Program-made: the position numbers and the translations under genes
Notes under the pieces: model-generated
Told to the model about the DNA's origin: nothing
Databases searched by the model: none
What the model saw: the letters and a program-made list of their open reading frames with translations, nothing else
Part shown: positions 38,487 to 46,364 of the stretch, one piece after another
Numbering within the stretch: the stretch's first letter is position 1
How the letters are laid out: every line of letters begins with the position of its first letter
From: VRUE01 sp963703235
Lineage (GTDB): Bacteria; Actinomycetota; Thermoleophilia; Solirubrobacterales; 70-9
Assembly: GCA_963703235.1 (NCBI GenBank)
Contig: OY969802.1
Location: forward strand, 1,240,001-1,304,000
DNA length: 64,000 nt
Direction of reading: 5' to 3'

Positions 38487-40346
38487 TCACTCGACCGTAA
38501 CCGTCTTGGCCAGATTGCGGGGCTGGTCGACGTTGAGGCCGCGCATCCGGGCGATGTCGTATGCGAGCAGCTGCAGCGGCAGGATCGCGACGATCGGCTG
38601 CAGCAGCCAGTCGGTGCGGGCGACCTCGATCGTCCGCTCGACCACCTCGGAGCTCCGCTCGCAACCGGCGGTCGCGATCGCGATCGTCTCGGCGCCGCGC
38701 GCTCTCACCTCCTCGACGTTGGAGATGACCTTGTCCAGAACGGGGCTCTCGGTGGTGACGCAAACCACGGGAGTGGACTCGTCGAGCAGGGCGATCGGGC
38801 CGTGCTTCATCTCGCCGGCGGCGTAGGCGTCGGTCGGGATGTAGGAGATCTCCTTCAGCTTCAGCGCCCCCTCGAGGCAGACCGGCAGCCCGATGTGGCG
38901 ACCGAGGTAGAGGAAGAAGTCCCGCTCGCCGTAGGCGGCCGCGGCTTCCTGGACCGGCTTCTCGCAGCTTGCGAGCGTGGCCTCGATCTTGGAGGGAAGC
39001 GACTTCATCTCGGCGACCAGCTCGGAGAGCCGCTCGGGAGGGAGGGTGCCGCGGAGCTCGGCCAGCCGCAGCCCGATCAGGTAGATGATCGCCGCCTGGG
39101 CGACGAAGGTCTTGGTCGCGGCGACGCTGATCTCGAGCCCGGCCCGGGTGTAGAGGACGGCGTCGGCGTCGCGGGTCGCCTGGCTGCCCATCACGTTGGT
39201 GATCGCCAGCACCTTGGCGCCGCGCTCGCGAGCCAGCCGCATCGCCGCCAGCGTGTCGGCCGTCTCGCCGGACTGGGTGATGCCGATCACCAGGTCGTCC
39301 TCGCTGACCACCGGGTTGCGGTAGCGGTACTCGGAGGCGATGTCCATCTCGACCGGCACCCGCGCCCACTCCTCGATCGCGTAGCGACCGACCAGGCCGG
39401 CGTGGTAGGAGGTGCCACAGGCGACGATCACGATCCGACGCAGCCCCCGCAGGAAGTCGTCCTCCAGGTCGACCTCGGAGAGGTCGACCCCCTCGTCGCC
39501 TGGCAGCCGATCGGCGATCGTCTCCGCGACCGCGTCGGCCTGCTCGTGGATCTCCTTCAGCATGAAGGTCTCGTAGCCGCCCTTCTCGGCGGCCGCCTCA
39601 TCCCAGACGACCTCCTCTGCCTCGCGCTCGACCGGGGTCCCCTCGGCGTCGGTGATGTGGATCCCGGCAGCGTCGATCGTCACGATCTCGCCGTTCTCGA
39701 TCAGGACCGCCCTGCGCGTCTCCGCCAGGAAGGCGGGGATGGCCGAGGCGAGGAAGCTCTCGCCGTCGCCGAGCCCGGCGACCAGCGGGCACTCCTTGCG
39801 CGCCCCAACCAACACTCCGGGCTGCTCGGCGTGCATGGCGACGAAGGCGTAGTGGCCACGCAGCTCGGCAAAGGCGGCCCGCACGGCGGCGGCAAGATCG
39901 CCCTCGTAGCGATCGGCGATCAGGTGGGCGACCACCTCGGCGTCCGTTTCGGAGGTGAACTCCTGTCCCTCGCTTTCAAGGCGACGGCGCAGCTTGGCGT
40001 GGTTCTCGACGATCCCGTTGAGGACGATGTGGACACGATCGCTGCTGTCGCTGTGGGGATGCGCGTTCTCCTCGGTGACGCGGCCGTGCGTGGCCCAGCG
40101 CGTATGGGCGACGCCGGTCGTCGCCGGCGGAGCGGCAACGGCGACGCCGCCGCCGTTCTCGTCGTGCTCTTCGATCGCGGCGCGCAGGTTGGCGAGGTTG
40201 CCGACCGCCCGCACGCTGTCGACGCAACCGTCCTCGATCACCGAAACGCCGGCCGAGTCGTAGCCTCGGTATTCGAGCTTCTCGAGCCCGGCGACCAAGA
40301 GGTCGCGGCAAGGCCGCGAGCCGACGTATCCGACGATTCCGCACAT
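38487..40346 (-). CDS. glmS: Glutamine-fructose-6-phosphate aminotransferase
   Basis: 619 residues. MCGIVGYVGS start with catalytic Cys2 after Met removal, GATase motif and two SIS domains (SQSGETADTLAAMRLARERG, ITNVMGSQATRDADAVLYTRAG). It makes glucosamine-6-phosphate for UDP-GlcNAc. Downstream of glmM by 33 nt. The C-terminal AKTVTVE is normal. Confidence 0.97.
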   Translation of the reverse strand: MCGIVGYVGSRPCRDLLVAGLEKLEYRGYDSAGVSVIEDGCVDSVRAVGNLANLRAAIEEHDENGGGVAVAAPPATTGVAHTRWATHGRVTEENAHPHSDSSDRVHIVLNGIVENHAKLRRRLESEGQEFTSETDAEVVAHLIADRYEGDLAAAVRAAFAELRGHYAFVAMHAEQPGVLVGARKECPLVAGLGDGESFLASAIPAFLAETRRAVLIENGEIVTIDAAGIHITDAEGTPVEREAEEVVWDEAAAEKGGYETFMLKEIHEQADAVAETIADRLPGDEGVDLSEVDLEDDFLRGLRRIVIVACGTSYHAGLVGRYAIEEWARVPVEMDIASEYRYRNPVVSEDDLVIGITQSGETADTLAAMRLARERGAKVLAITNVMGSQATRDADAVLYTRAGLEISVAATKTFVAQAAIIYLIGLRLAELRGTLPPERLSELVAEMKSLPSKIEATLASCEKPVQEAAAAYGERDFFLYLGRHIGLPVCLEGALKLKEISYIPTDAYAAGEMKHGPIALLDESTPVVCVTTESPVLDKVISNVEEVRARGAETIAIATAGCERSSEVVERTIEVARTDWLLQPIVAILPLQLLAYDIARMRGLNVDQPRNLAKTVTVE

Positions 40347-40378
40347 AGGAGGTCGCTAAGAGTAGACGCCGAACGGGG

Positions 40379-41695
40379 TCAGCCAAGCTCCTGCCGAACC
40401 AGCTCGGCAAGGCGCTTGCAGACCGCGTCGGCCTCCTCGGCGGTGGGGGCCTCGGCCATGACCCGGACCACGGGCTCGGTTCCCGAAGGGCGCAGGAGGA
40501 CGCGGCCGCGTCCTTCGAGCTCGGCGTCCTCGCGTTCGACCGCCTCCCAGACGGCCGCGGCGCCGGCGATCGCCTCGCGGTCTGCAACCTTCACGTTGAC
40601 CAGGGTCTGCGGCAGCCTCGTCATCGGCTCGGCTGCAGAGAGGTCACGCCCGGCCAGCTCGCGCATCGTCATCAGCGCCGCGGCAATGCCGTCGCCGGTC
40701 GCGACGAAGCCGGTGTCGATGATGTGACCCGATTGCTCCCCGCCCAGCACCCAGTCGCGGCGCCGCAGCTCGTCGAGAACGTAGCGGTCGCCGACCTGGG
40801 TGACGGCGATCTCCACCCCCGCCTCCTCCATCGCGCGGTGGAAGCCGTAGTTGCTCATCACGGTCACCGCAACGCCGCCCTGAAGCTCGCCGCGTGTCGC
40901 CCTGCCACGTGCGACGAGGGCAATCAGCTCGTCGCCGTCGTGGCCGCGACCGGCGGAGTCGACGGCGAGGACCCGGTCGCCGTCGCCGTCAAAGGCGAAG
41001 CCGATCGTCGCGCCGCTGGAGGCGACGTGCGCGGCCAGGTTGCCGAGGTGGGTGGAGCCGCAACCGTCGTTGATGTTGCGCCCGTCCGGCTCCACCGCGA
41101 TCGCGTCGACCTCGGCGCCGAGCCGTTCGAAGATCGCCGGTGCGGCGCGGTAGGTGGCGCCGTTGGCGCAGTCGAGCGCGACCCGGACGCCGGTGAGGTC
41201 GAGTGAAAAGGCGGACTCCAGCGCTCGCAGATAGTCGTCGAGGCCGCCGTTCAGCTCGCGCACGTGGCCCGGGTGGGCGTCGCTGTCGGCGTCGGCGCCG
41301 AGCAGCGACTCGATCCTTGCCTCAGTCCCATCGTCGAGCTTCGTCCCCGCGCCGCTGAAGAACTTGATGCCGTTGTCGCGGTAGGGGTTGTGCGAAGCGG
41401 AGACCACCGCCGCCAGGTCGAGGCCCAGTTTCTTGACGAGGATCGCCGCCGCCGGCGTCGGCAGCACCCCTCCGAGCAGCGCGTCGCCACCGGCCGCGGC
41501 GACCCCAGCGGCCAATGCGGCTTCCAGCATCGGCCCCGACTCGCGCGTGTCGCGGACGATCAGGACCTGGGGCCGCTCAGCCTCCAGGGCCGCGACTGCC
41601 GCCCGCCCAAGCGAGGTCGCCAGCTCCGCCGTGAGGAAAGTGCCTGCCTCTCCCCGGACCCCATCGGTTCCGAAGAGCTTGCGCTCGAGCTGCAT
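40379..41695 (-). CDS. glmM: Phosphoglucosamine mutase
   Basis: 438 residues. KLFGTDGVRGEAGTF near the N-terminus, active-site Ser in ASHNPYRDNGIKFF, metal loop FDGDGDR, sugar loop GGEQSGH, and C-terminal RPSGTEPVVRVMAE. Converts GlcN-6-P to GlcN-1-P. Follows rpsI by 5 nt. Confidence 0.97.
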   Translation of the reverse strand: MQLERKLFGTDGVRGEAGTFLTAELATSLGRAAVAALEAERPQVLIVRDTRESGPMLEAALAAGVAAAGGDALLGGVLPTPAAAILVKKLGLDLAAVVSASHNPYRDNGIKFFSGAGTKLDDGTEARIESLLGADADSDAHPGHVRELNGGLDDYLRALESAFSLDLTGVRVALDCANGATYRAAPAIFERLGAEVDAIAVEPDGRNINDGCGSTHLGNLAAHVASSGATIGFAFDGDGDRVLAVDSAGRGHDGDELIALVARGRATRGELQGGVAVTVMSNYGFHRAMEEAGVEIAVTQVGDRYVLDELRRRDWVLGGEQSGHIIDTGFVATGDGIAAALMTMRELAGRDLSAAEPMTRLPQTLVNVKVADREAIAGAAAVWEAVEREDAELEGRGRVLLRPSGTEPVVRVMAEAPTAEEADAVCKRLAELVRQELG

Positions 41696-41700
41696 GCGGC

Positions 41701-42606
41701 CTAGCGCTTCGAGAACTGCGGGCGCTTGCGCGCCTTCTTGAGGCCGGCCTTGCGACGCTCCTTGACGCGGGCGTCGCGGGTCAGGAAGCCGCGCCGCTTC
41801 AGCTCCCCGCGCAGCTCCGGGTCGACCTCGATCAGGGCGCGGGCGATGCCGTGGCGGACCGCGCCGGCCTGGCCGCTGACCCCGCCGCCGTGGACGCGGA
41901 CCCTTACGTCGACATTGCCCTCGTAGCCGGTCGTGGTCAGCGGCTGCTTGGCGATCGTCTGGTGCAGCGGCCGCGGGAAGAACTCCTCCAGCGGTCGCTT
42001 GTTGATCTCGATCTTGCCGCTGCCGGGAAGCAGGATGACGCGGGCGATCGCGTGCTTGCGTTTGCCGGTCGCCAGGAAGCGACGGTCGCCCTCTATCTTC
42101 GCCGGGGCGCGGCTGGCCGCGCTCGGCTCCTCCTCGGCCTCGCCGACCAGCGCCGCCTCGCGCTGTCGGCGCTCCTCCTCCTCGGCCTCGCGCCGAGCCT
42201 GCTCCTCAGCACTAAGCGGCCGCGCCTCCGGCTCAACCGCAATCGGCTCCAGATCGGCCCCGGGGATGACGTCCTTCTTCTTCTCAGCCTTGGGCTCAGC
42301 CGGCGCCTCTGCCTCCACAGCAGGCTCACTCTCCTCCTGCTCAGCCGCCGGAGCCTCCGCGGCCTCCTCCGCAGCGGCCTCATCCTGAGGAGCATCGTCT
42401 GCCTCGGGCGCAGCATCCTCAGCTTCAGCAGCCGAGGCCTCCGCAGGCTCAGACGCCTCATCCGCGGGTGGCGTGGGGCTGGGCTCCTCGCCCGCAGCCT
42501 GCGAGGACGAGGAGTCCTGCCCCTCGACAGGACCCGCGGTCGGGGCGTCCTGACCCTCGGCGGTCTCGTCCTGCGACTGCTCTTGATCCTGCGGCTCGTC
42601 CGTCAT
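41701..42606 (-). CDS. rpsI: Ribosomal protein S9 with a long acidic N-terminal extension
   Basis: 301 residues from ATG 42606, against about 130 for usual S9. The last 127 (from DRRFLATGKRKHAIARV) are standard S9 (ending KKARKRPQFSKR). The first about 170 residues are Glu/Ala/Asp/Pro-rich and disordered (for example EASAAEAEDAAPEADDAP). Overlaps rplM by one base (TGATG). The extension is probably free of the ribosome surface and may differ in length between close relatives. Confidence 0.95.
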   Translation of the reverse strand: MTDEPQDQEQSQDETAEGQDAPTAGPVEGQDSSSSQAAGEEPSPTPPADEASEPAEASAAEAEDAAPEADDAPQDEAAAEEAAEAPAAEQEESEPAVEAEAPAEPKAEKKKDVIPGADLEPIAVEPEARPLSAEEQARREAEEEERRQREAALVGEAEEEPSAASRAPAKIEGDRRFLATGKRKHAIARVILLPGSGKIEINKRPLEEFFPRPLHQTIAKQPLTTTGYEGNVDVRVRVHGGGVSGQAGAVRHGIARALIEVDPELRGELKRRGFLTRDARVKERRKAGLKKARKRPQFSKR

Positions 42607-43037
42607 CACGAAATCTCCATCTGCTGTGGTTTCTGCGCCGCATGCGGATGATCCGGCCCGGCGTACACCTTCAGCTTGGTCAGCTGCTTGCGGGCGAGGC
42701 GGTTGCGGGGAAGCATCCCCTTCACCGCCTTGCGGATCACCTCCTCCGGACGGCGGTCGAGCATCTCGGCCAGGGTTCGGGACTTGATCCCGCCCGGGTA
42801 GCCGCTGTGGCGCCAGTAGCGCTTCTGCTCGAGCTTGTTGCCGGTCACGTGGATCTTCTCCGCGTTGACGACGACGACGAAGTCGCCGGTGTCGACGTGA
42901 GGCGTGTACTCCGGCTTGCGCTTGCCCCGCAAGGCGTCGGCGATCCGGGTCGCCAGCCGGCCCAGGGTCTGGCCGTCGGCATCGACGACGTACCAGTCGC
43001 GCTGGCGCTCGGCGGGGGTTGCGACATAGGTCTTCAT
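42606..43037 (-). CDS. rplM: Ribosomal protein L13
   Basis: 143 residues from ATG 43037. WYVVDADGQTLGRLATRIAD, then GDFVVVVNAEKIHVTGNKLEQK and MLPRNRLARKQLTKLKVYAG. Large-subunit assembly protein. It is first in rplM-rpsI-glmM-glmS. The GC-rich hairpin just upstream (43046-43071) may control it. Confidence 0.97.
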   Translation of the reverse strand: MKTYVATPAERQRDWYVVDADGQTLGRLATRIADALRGKRKPEYTPHVDTGDFVVVVNAEKIHVTGNKLEQKRYWRHSGYPGGIKSRTLAEMLDRRPEEVIRKAVKGMLPRNRLARKQLTKLKVYAGPDHPHAAQKPQQMEIS

Positions 43038-43045
43038 CAGAGAAA

Positions 43046-43071
43046 AGCCGCGGGGAGGCCTCCCAGCGGCT
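43046..43071 (-). promoter_or_regulatory. Hairpin covering the rplM ribosome-binding region
   Basis: On the minus strand, AGCCGCTGGGAGG pairs with CCTCCCCGCGGCT (one mismatch), then TTTTCTCTG and the ATG of rplM. The only SD-like GGGAGG lies in the hairpin stem, and the T-run after the stem makes it look like an attenuator. Ribosomal protein L13 operons are known to be autoregulated in other bacteria; here this is only a proposal. Confidence 0.45.
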
Positions 43072-43159
43072 CCGGGATGATAGCCGTCGCGACGCCGCAG
43101 CGCGCGGCCCGCGTGTCGCCGCAACGCTGTCTATACTGCCGCGCCAGCAATAGCCGAAT

Positions 43160-43300
43160 CCCGACCGGACCGCCGGACGGGAGCGGAGGAACCGCAGGGA
43201 CCGTTGCAGGTCCCGGGGGCGAATCGGACGAAAAGTGTCCGTAGCGCATCTCTTTCAGCGCGAGCCCGACAGCTAACTCCGTAGGCGATCGAAAGAGAGG
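43160..43300 (+). ncRNA. c-di-AMP riboswitch (ydaO/yuaA class)
   Basis: Conserved blocks in order: GAGCGGAGGAACCGC, then GGGGGCGAATC, and GCCCGACAGCTAACTCCGTA with GGCGATCGAAAGAGAGG. These are the typical ydaO motif (GGGGAACC-like, GGGTGAATC-like, CGTCAGCTAACCTCGTAGGC). It sits directly upstream of an M23 peptidase, the usual actinobacterial target (cell-wall hydrolases). High c-di-AMP would normally switch the downstream gene off. Edges are approximate. Confidence 0.9.
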
Positions 43301-43304
43301 GCAC

Positions 43305-44246
43305 GTGGCACGCAGCGGGAGCACCGCGCCTTGGCTGGCCGTAAGGATTTTCACAGTCGCCGTCGCGGCGTGCCTCGCCTGCTGCGCCGGGACGGCTTCG
43401 GCCGTGACGGGCGGCGCCCCGACCCCTAGGGGCAGCCCCCCGCCCCCGCCCAGCCCGACCGGCGTCCCCGCCAGCGGCGCCAGCGCCGGCGCCCTCAGCC
43501 TCGTCTCCGCCAAGACCACGCCCCGCAAGTCCTTCTACTACGGCGTCCGCTATCCACGGCTCGCCTACACGATCGGCAGTACGCAGGCGCAGAACGACCT
43601 CCGCATCGACGTCGTCGACGTCGCCGGCGAAAGCGTCCGCACCTTCTTCCGCAACGACGTTGCCGCCAACGTCGAGAACCGGATCCGCTGGGACGGGACC
43701 GCCAACAGCGGCCGCCCCGCCCTCAACGGCCGCTACACGTTCCGCATCTCCTCGCAGGTGGGAACGCCGGCCACGATCTCCGCCGCTTCGCCCGAGGCCC
43801 TCAGCCTCAGCTTCTCGCTCTACGCGTACGCCTTCCCGGTCCTCGGCGCCCACGACTTCGGCAGCTCGGGGGCTGGCTTCGGCGCCGGCCGCTCCGGGCA
43901 CACCCATCAGGGCCAGGACGTGATGGCGAAATGCGGAGTGCCGATGGTCGCCGCTCGGGGCGGCAGGGTCCAGCTCTCCGAGTACCACGGAGCCGCGGGG
44001 AACTACCTCGTGATCGACGGCAAGGGGACCACGCTCGACTTCATGTACGCGCACCTGGCGGAACCGTCGTCGCTGCAGGTTGGCGATCTGGTCCGCACCG
44101 GCCAGCCGATCGGGCTGGTCGGCGAAACGGGCAACGCGCAGGGCTGTCACCTCCACTTCGAGATCTGGGGGGCGCCGGGGTGGTACGAGGGCGGCAGCCC
44201 GATCGACCCGCTGCCCTACCTGCTGAAGTGGGACCGCTACAGCTGA
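43305..44246 (+). CDS. Secreted M23 (LytM) peptidase, c-di-AMP controlled
   Basis: 313 residues. Signal peptide (VRIFTVAVAACLACCAGTASA), Pro-rich linker, a FlgD-like Ig domain (RWDGTANSGRPALNGRYTFRI), then the M23 domain with H201, D205 (HTHQGQD), YAHL H250 and HLHFE (H282, H284). Cleaves peptidoglycan crosslinks. The start lies 5 nt after the riboswitch end, so ligand-dependent control of expression is likely. Confidence 0.92.
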   Translation: MARSGSTAPWLAVRIFTVAVAACLACCAGTASAVTGGAPTPRGSPPPPPSPTGVPASGASAGALSLVSAKTTPRKSFYYGVRYPRLAYTIGSTQAQNDLRIDVVDVAGESVRTFFRNDVAANVENRIRWDGTANSGRPALNGRYTFRISSQVGTPATISAASPEALSLSFSLYAYAFPVLGAHDFGSSGAGFGAGRSGHTHQGQDVMAKCGVPMVAARGGRVQLSEYHGAAGNYLVIDGKGTTLDFMYAHLAEPSSLQVGDLVRTGQPIGLVGETGNAQGCHLHFEIWGAPGWYEGGSPIDPLPYLLKWDRYS

Positions 44247-44258
44247 GAATAAGTCTCA
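44244..44258 (+). promoter_or_regulatory. Candidate Fur/Zur-type operator
   Basis: TGAGAATAAGTCTCA is a perfect 5-5-5 palindrome (44244-44258), in an AT-rich stretch 21 nt upstream of the Fur-like gene. It overlaps the M23 stop codon at 44244-44246. Self-regulation by the Fur-like protein is likely. Confidence 0.55.
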
Positions 44259-44279
44259 TTATCTGATACGTTGCCGCCC

Positions 44280-44702
44280 GTGGAGTGGACCGAGCACGCA
44301 CTGCAGCGCCTCGACCAGGCCGGCTTCCGCAGCGGCAGCTCGCGGCGGCAGGTGGTCGAGCTGCTCGCTTCCGAGCGCTGCGCGCTGACGGCGCTGGAGA
44401 TAGACCGGCGGCTGGAGTCGGTCGGCCGCGCCACCGTCTACCGCACTCTCGACCAGCTCGAGGGCCTGCACCTGGTGCAGCGGGTCGAGATCGGTGGCGA
44501 CGCGGCGGGGTACGAGCGCCTCGACTCCGACCAGCACCACCACCACCTCGTCTGCGAGGACTGCGGCCGGCTCGCCCCCTTCGCCAGCGAGGCGCTGGAG
44601 GAGGCGATCGCGGCGGTCAGCCGCCGCTCCGAGTTTGCGGTCGCCGCCCACGACGTCGTCCTGCGCGGTACCTGCGCCTCCTGCTCGGAGCGCCATGCCT
44701 GA
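44280..44702 (+). CDS. Fur-family metalloregulator
   Basis: 140 residues from GTG 44280. Winged helix (SSRRQVVELLASERCALTA, SVGRATVYRTLDQLE), the His-rich metal loop DSDQHHHHLVCEDCGR, and a C-terminal CASCSERHA zinc site. Size and the CxxC pairs fit Fur or Zur; the ZIP transporter overlapping its end suggests zinc, but iron or manganese cannot be excluded. Confidence 0.9.
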   Translation: MEWTEHALQRLDQAGFRSGSSRRQVVELLASERCALTALEIDRRLESVGRATVYRTLDQLEGLHLVQRVEIGGDAAGYERLDSDQHHHHLVCEDCGRLAPFASEALEEAIAAVSRRSEFAVAAHDVVLRGTCASCSERHA

Positions 44703-45429
44703 GGTCGCGATACCGCTCGCCGGCCTGGCCGTCCTCGCGATCTTCGGCGGCGGCGCCGTCGCCCTGCGCCTCTCTCACTCGCTGCCGACCGTGGTCGCGC
44801 TGAGCGGCGGCATCGTCGTCGCCGTGGCGCTGTTGGAGGTGCTGCCGGAGGCGATCGAGCACATCGGCGAGGCCCACGACGCGGTCCCGCTGGTCGCCCT
44901 CGGCTTCGTCGCCTTCTTCCTGCTCGAGCGGGTGCTCGTCCTGCACCATCGCGACGACCCCGAGCAGGCCCGGGCCCATGGCCGGGTCGGCGTGCTCGGC
45001 GCCGCCGGCCTCTCGCTGCACACCTTCACCGACGGGGTCGGGATCGGCCTCGCCTTCAGCGTCAACGCCGAGACCGGCTTTCTCGTCCTGCTCGCCGTCG
45101 TCAGCCACGGCTTCGCCGACGGGCTCAACACGGTCAGCTTCGTGCTCAGCCAGTCGGGTGACCGGGTGCGGGCCAAGCGCTGGCTGCGGATCGACGCCTT
45201 CGCGCCGCTGGCGGGTGCGGTGGTCGGCTCGCTGATCTCCGTCTCCGACCAGACCCTCGGGTACTTCCTCGCCCTCTACGCCGGCTTCTTCCTCTACATG
45301 GGCGCCACCGATCTGCTGCCGGCAGCTCACGCCCACGAGCACGACGGCGAGGGATCGTGGCTCCGGGTCGTTCTGACCGTCGCTGGCTTTGCGGCGATTT
45401 ACGGCGTCACCCTGCTCGGCCACCCCTGA
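44695..45429 (+). CDS. ZIP-family divalent metal transporter
   Basis: 244 residues from ATG 44695. Transport helices with metal-binding LSLHTFTDGVGIG and VVSHGFADGLNTVS, plus a His-rich loop LHHRDDPEQ and HAHEHDGEG. Imports zinc or a similar ion. It overlaps the Fur-like gene by 8 nt. The TGA stop is at the first base of palindromic element C. Confidence 0.88.
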   Translation: MPEVAIPLAGLAVLAIFGGGAVALRLSHSLPTVVALSGGIVVAVALLEVLPEAIEHIGEAHDAVPLVALGFVAFFLLERVLVLHHRDDPEQARAHGRVGVLGAAGLSLHTFTDGVGIGLAFSVNAETGFLVLLAVVSHGFADGLNTVSFVLSQSGDRVRAKRWLRIDAFAPLAGAVVGSLISVSDQTLGYFLALYAGFFLYMGATDLLPAAHAHEHDGEGSWLRVVLTVAGFAAIYGVTLLGHP

Positions 45430-45527
45430 CGCGGCCAGGAAGTCACCTGGCGGTGTCCTCGGTCGGCCAAATAGCGCTGCTATTCGGCCTCCCTGCGTCC
45501 TACCCAGGTGACTTCCTGGCCGCGTCA
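45427..45527. repeat. Palindromic element C (convergent-gene element family)
   Basis: 24-bp perfect outer arms (45427-45450 and 45504-45527), starting at the ZIP stop codon. Inside are CGGTGTCCTCGGTCG and CTCCCTGCGTCCT blocks shared with A and B, and a central hairpin AATAGC-GCT-GCTATT flanked by GGCC/GGCC. It contributes the last codons and TAG stop (45500-45502) of the convergent membrane gene. Confidence 0.75.
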
Positions 45528-46258
45528 GAGAGAGCGAGGGCGAGGGCGACAGGCACGGTGCCGGGCAGGGTGTCGACGGCAAAGAAGAGGAGGTCAAAGC
45601 AGAGTCCGAGGGCTGCGGTCAGGATCGCCGCCTCCAGTTGGCGCTGTCGAAAGGAGGCGAGGAGGCAGCCGGCGGTGGCGGCGACGAAGGCGTCGCCGAA
45701 GCCCATCCGGGCGGCGCCGAATTCGAGCACCTGGAAGCGCGGCAGGCCGCCCGGGTCGGCGGCGCTGAGGACGCCGCTCGGGCCCTGCAGCAGCTCGGCA
45801 GCGATCAGCGCCGCGTCGATCGCGGCCATCGCGTAGATGCCCCAGCGCAGCCAGGCGGCGGGCACGACACAGACAAGGAGCCAGCCGAGCGCGATGCATG
45901 AGAGGCCGGAGAGCAGGGTCGCGGCCGTCTCTCCCGCCAGCGACCCCTGCGCGGCCCAGGCCACGACGAAGAGTGGCACCGCCGCCAGCGTCCAGATTGG
46001 CCGCGAACCGTGCAGGAGCCAGCCCAGCGCGAAGGCAGCCAGCGGCGGCACGGCGACCAGCGCCAGCCAGGCCAGCCCATCTGCCGAGTCCGGCAGCGCC
46101 TCGATCCCAAACACGACGACGAGGATCGACCCGGCCGGGACCAGCGCCCACCAGCGACTGCTCGGCATCCACCCGAACGGCGGCCGCGACCGCGGCAGCG
46201 CAACCAGCGCGGCCTGAAAGAGGCTCAGGACCGCTATCGAGACGGCAAAGGACGGCAT
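45500..46258 (-). CDS. Polytopic membrane protein with a GxGD-like motif
   Basis: 252 residues, about eight or nine hydrophobic helices. No clear family. Residues MAAIDAALIAAELLQG and FGAARMGFGDAFVAAT place one Asp in each of two consecutive helices, with VPVALALAL near the C-terminus; together they recall the D, GxGD and PAL-like features of presenilin-type intramembrane proteases. This is a weak similarity. The gene's 3' end lies in palindromic element C. Confidence 0.6.
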   Translation of the reverse strand: MPSFAVSIAVLSLFQAALVALPRSRPPFGWMPSSRWWALVPAGSILVVVFGIEALPDSADGLAWLALVAVPPLAAFALGWLLHGSRPIWTLAAVPLFVVAWAAQGSLAGETAATLLSGLSCIALGWLLVCVVPAAWLRWGIYAMAAIDAALIAAELLQGPSGVLSAADPGGLPRFQVLEFGAARMGFGDAFVAATAGCLLASFRQRQLEAAILTAALGLCFDLLFFAVDTLPGTVPVALALALSDAARKSPG

Positions 46259-46276
46259 CGCCGCACGACCCTAGGA

Positions 46277-46325
46277 GACGAGCCGTGAGTTAGCTACCCA
46301 TAGGGTGCTTAACTCACGGCTCGTC
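46277..46325 (-). terminator. Long perfect hairpin after guaA
   Basis: 16-bp perfect arms (46277-46292 and 46310-46325) with a 17-nt partly palindromic loop (ACCCATAGGGT). It lies 40 nt past the guaA stop codon and 19 nt before the next gene's start. Probably a terminator; there is no obvious T-run. Confidence 0.6.
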
Positions 46326-46364
46326 CGGGGCGCGACCGATTTCGTCGACGCCCGGGCCGGGCCT

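Noticed and set aside
45500..46258. Type IV prepilin peptidase for the GFGD motif
   Set aside because: The protein lacks the zinc-binding Cys domain and the usual GxGDxKL sequence.
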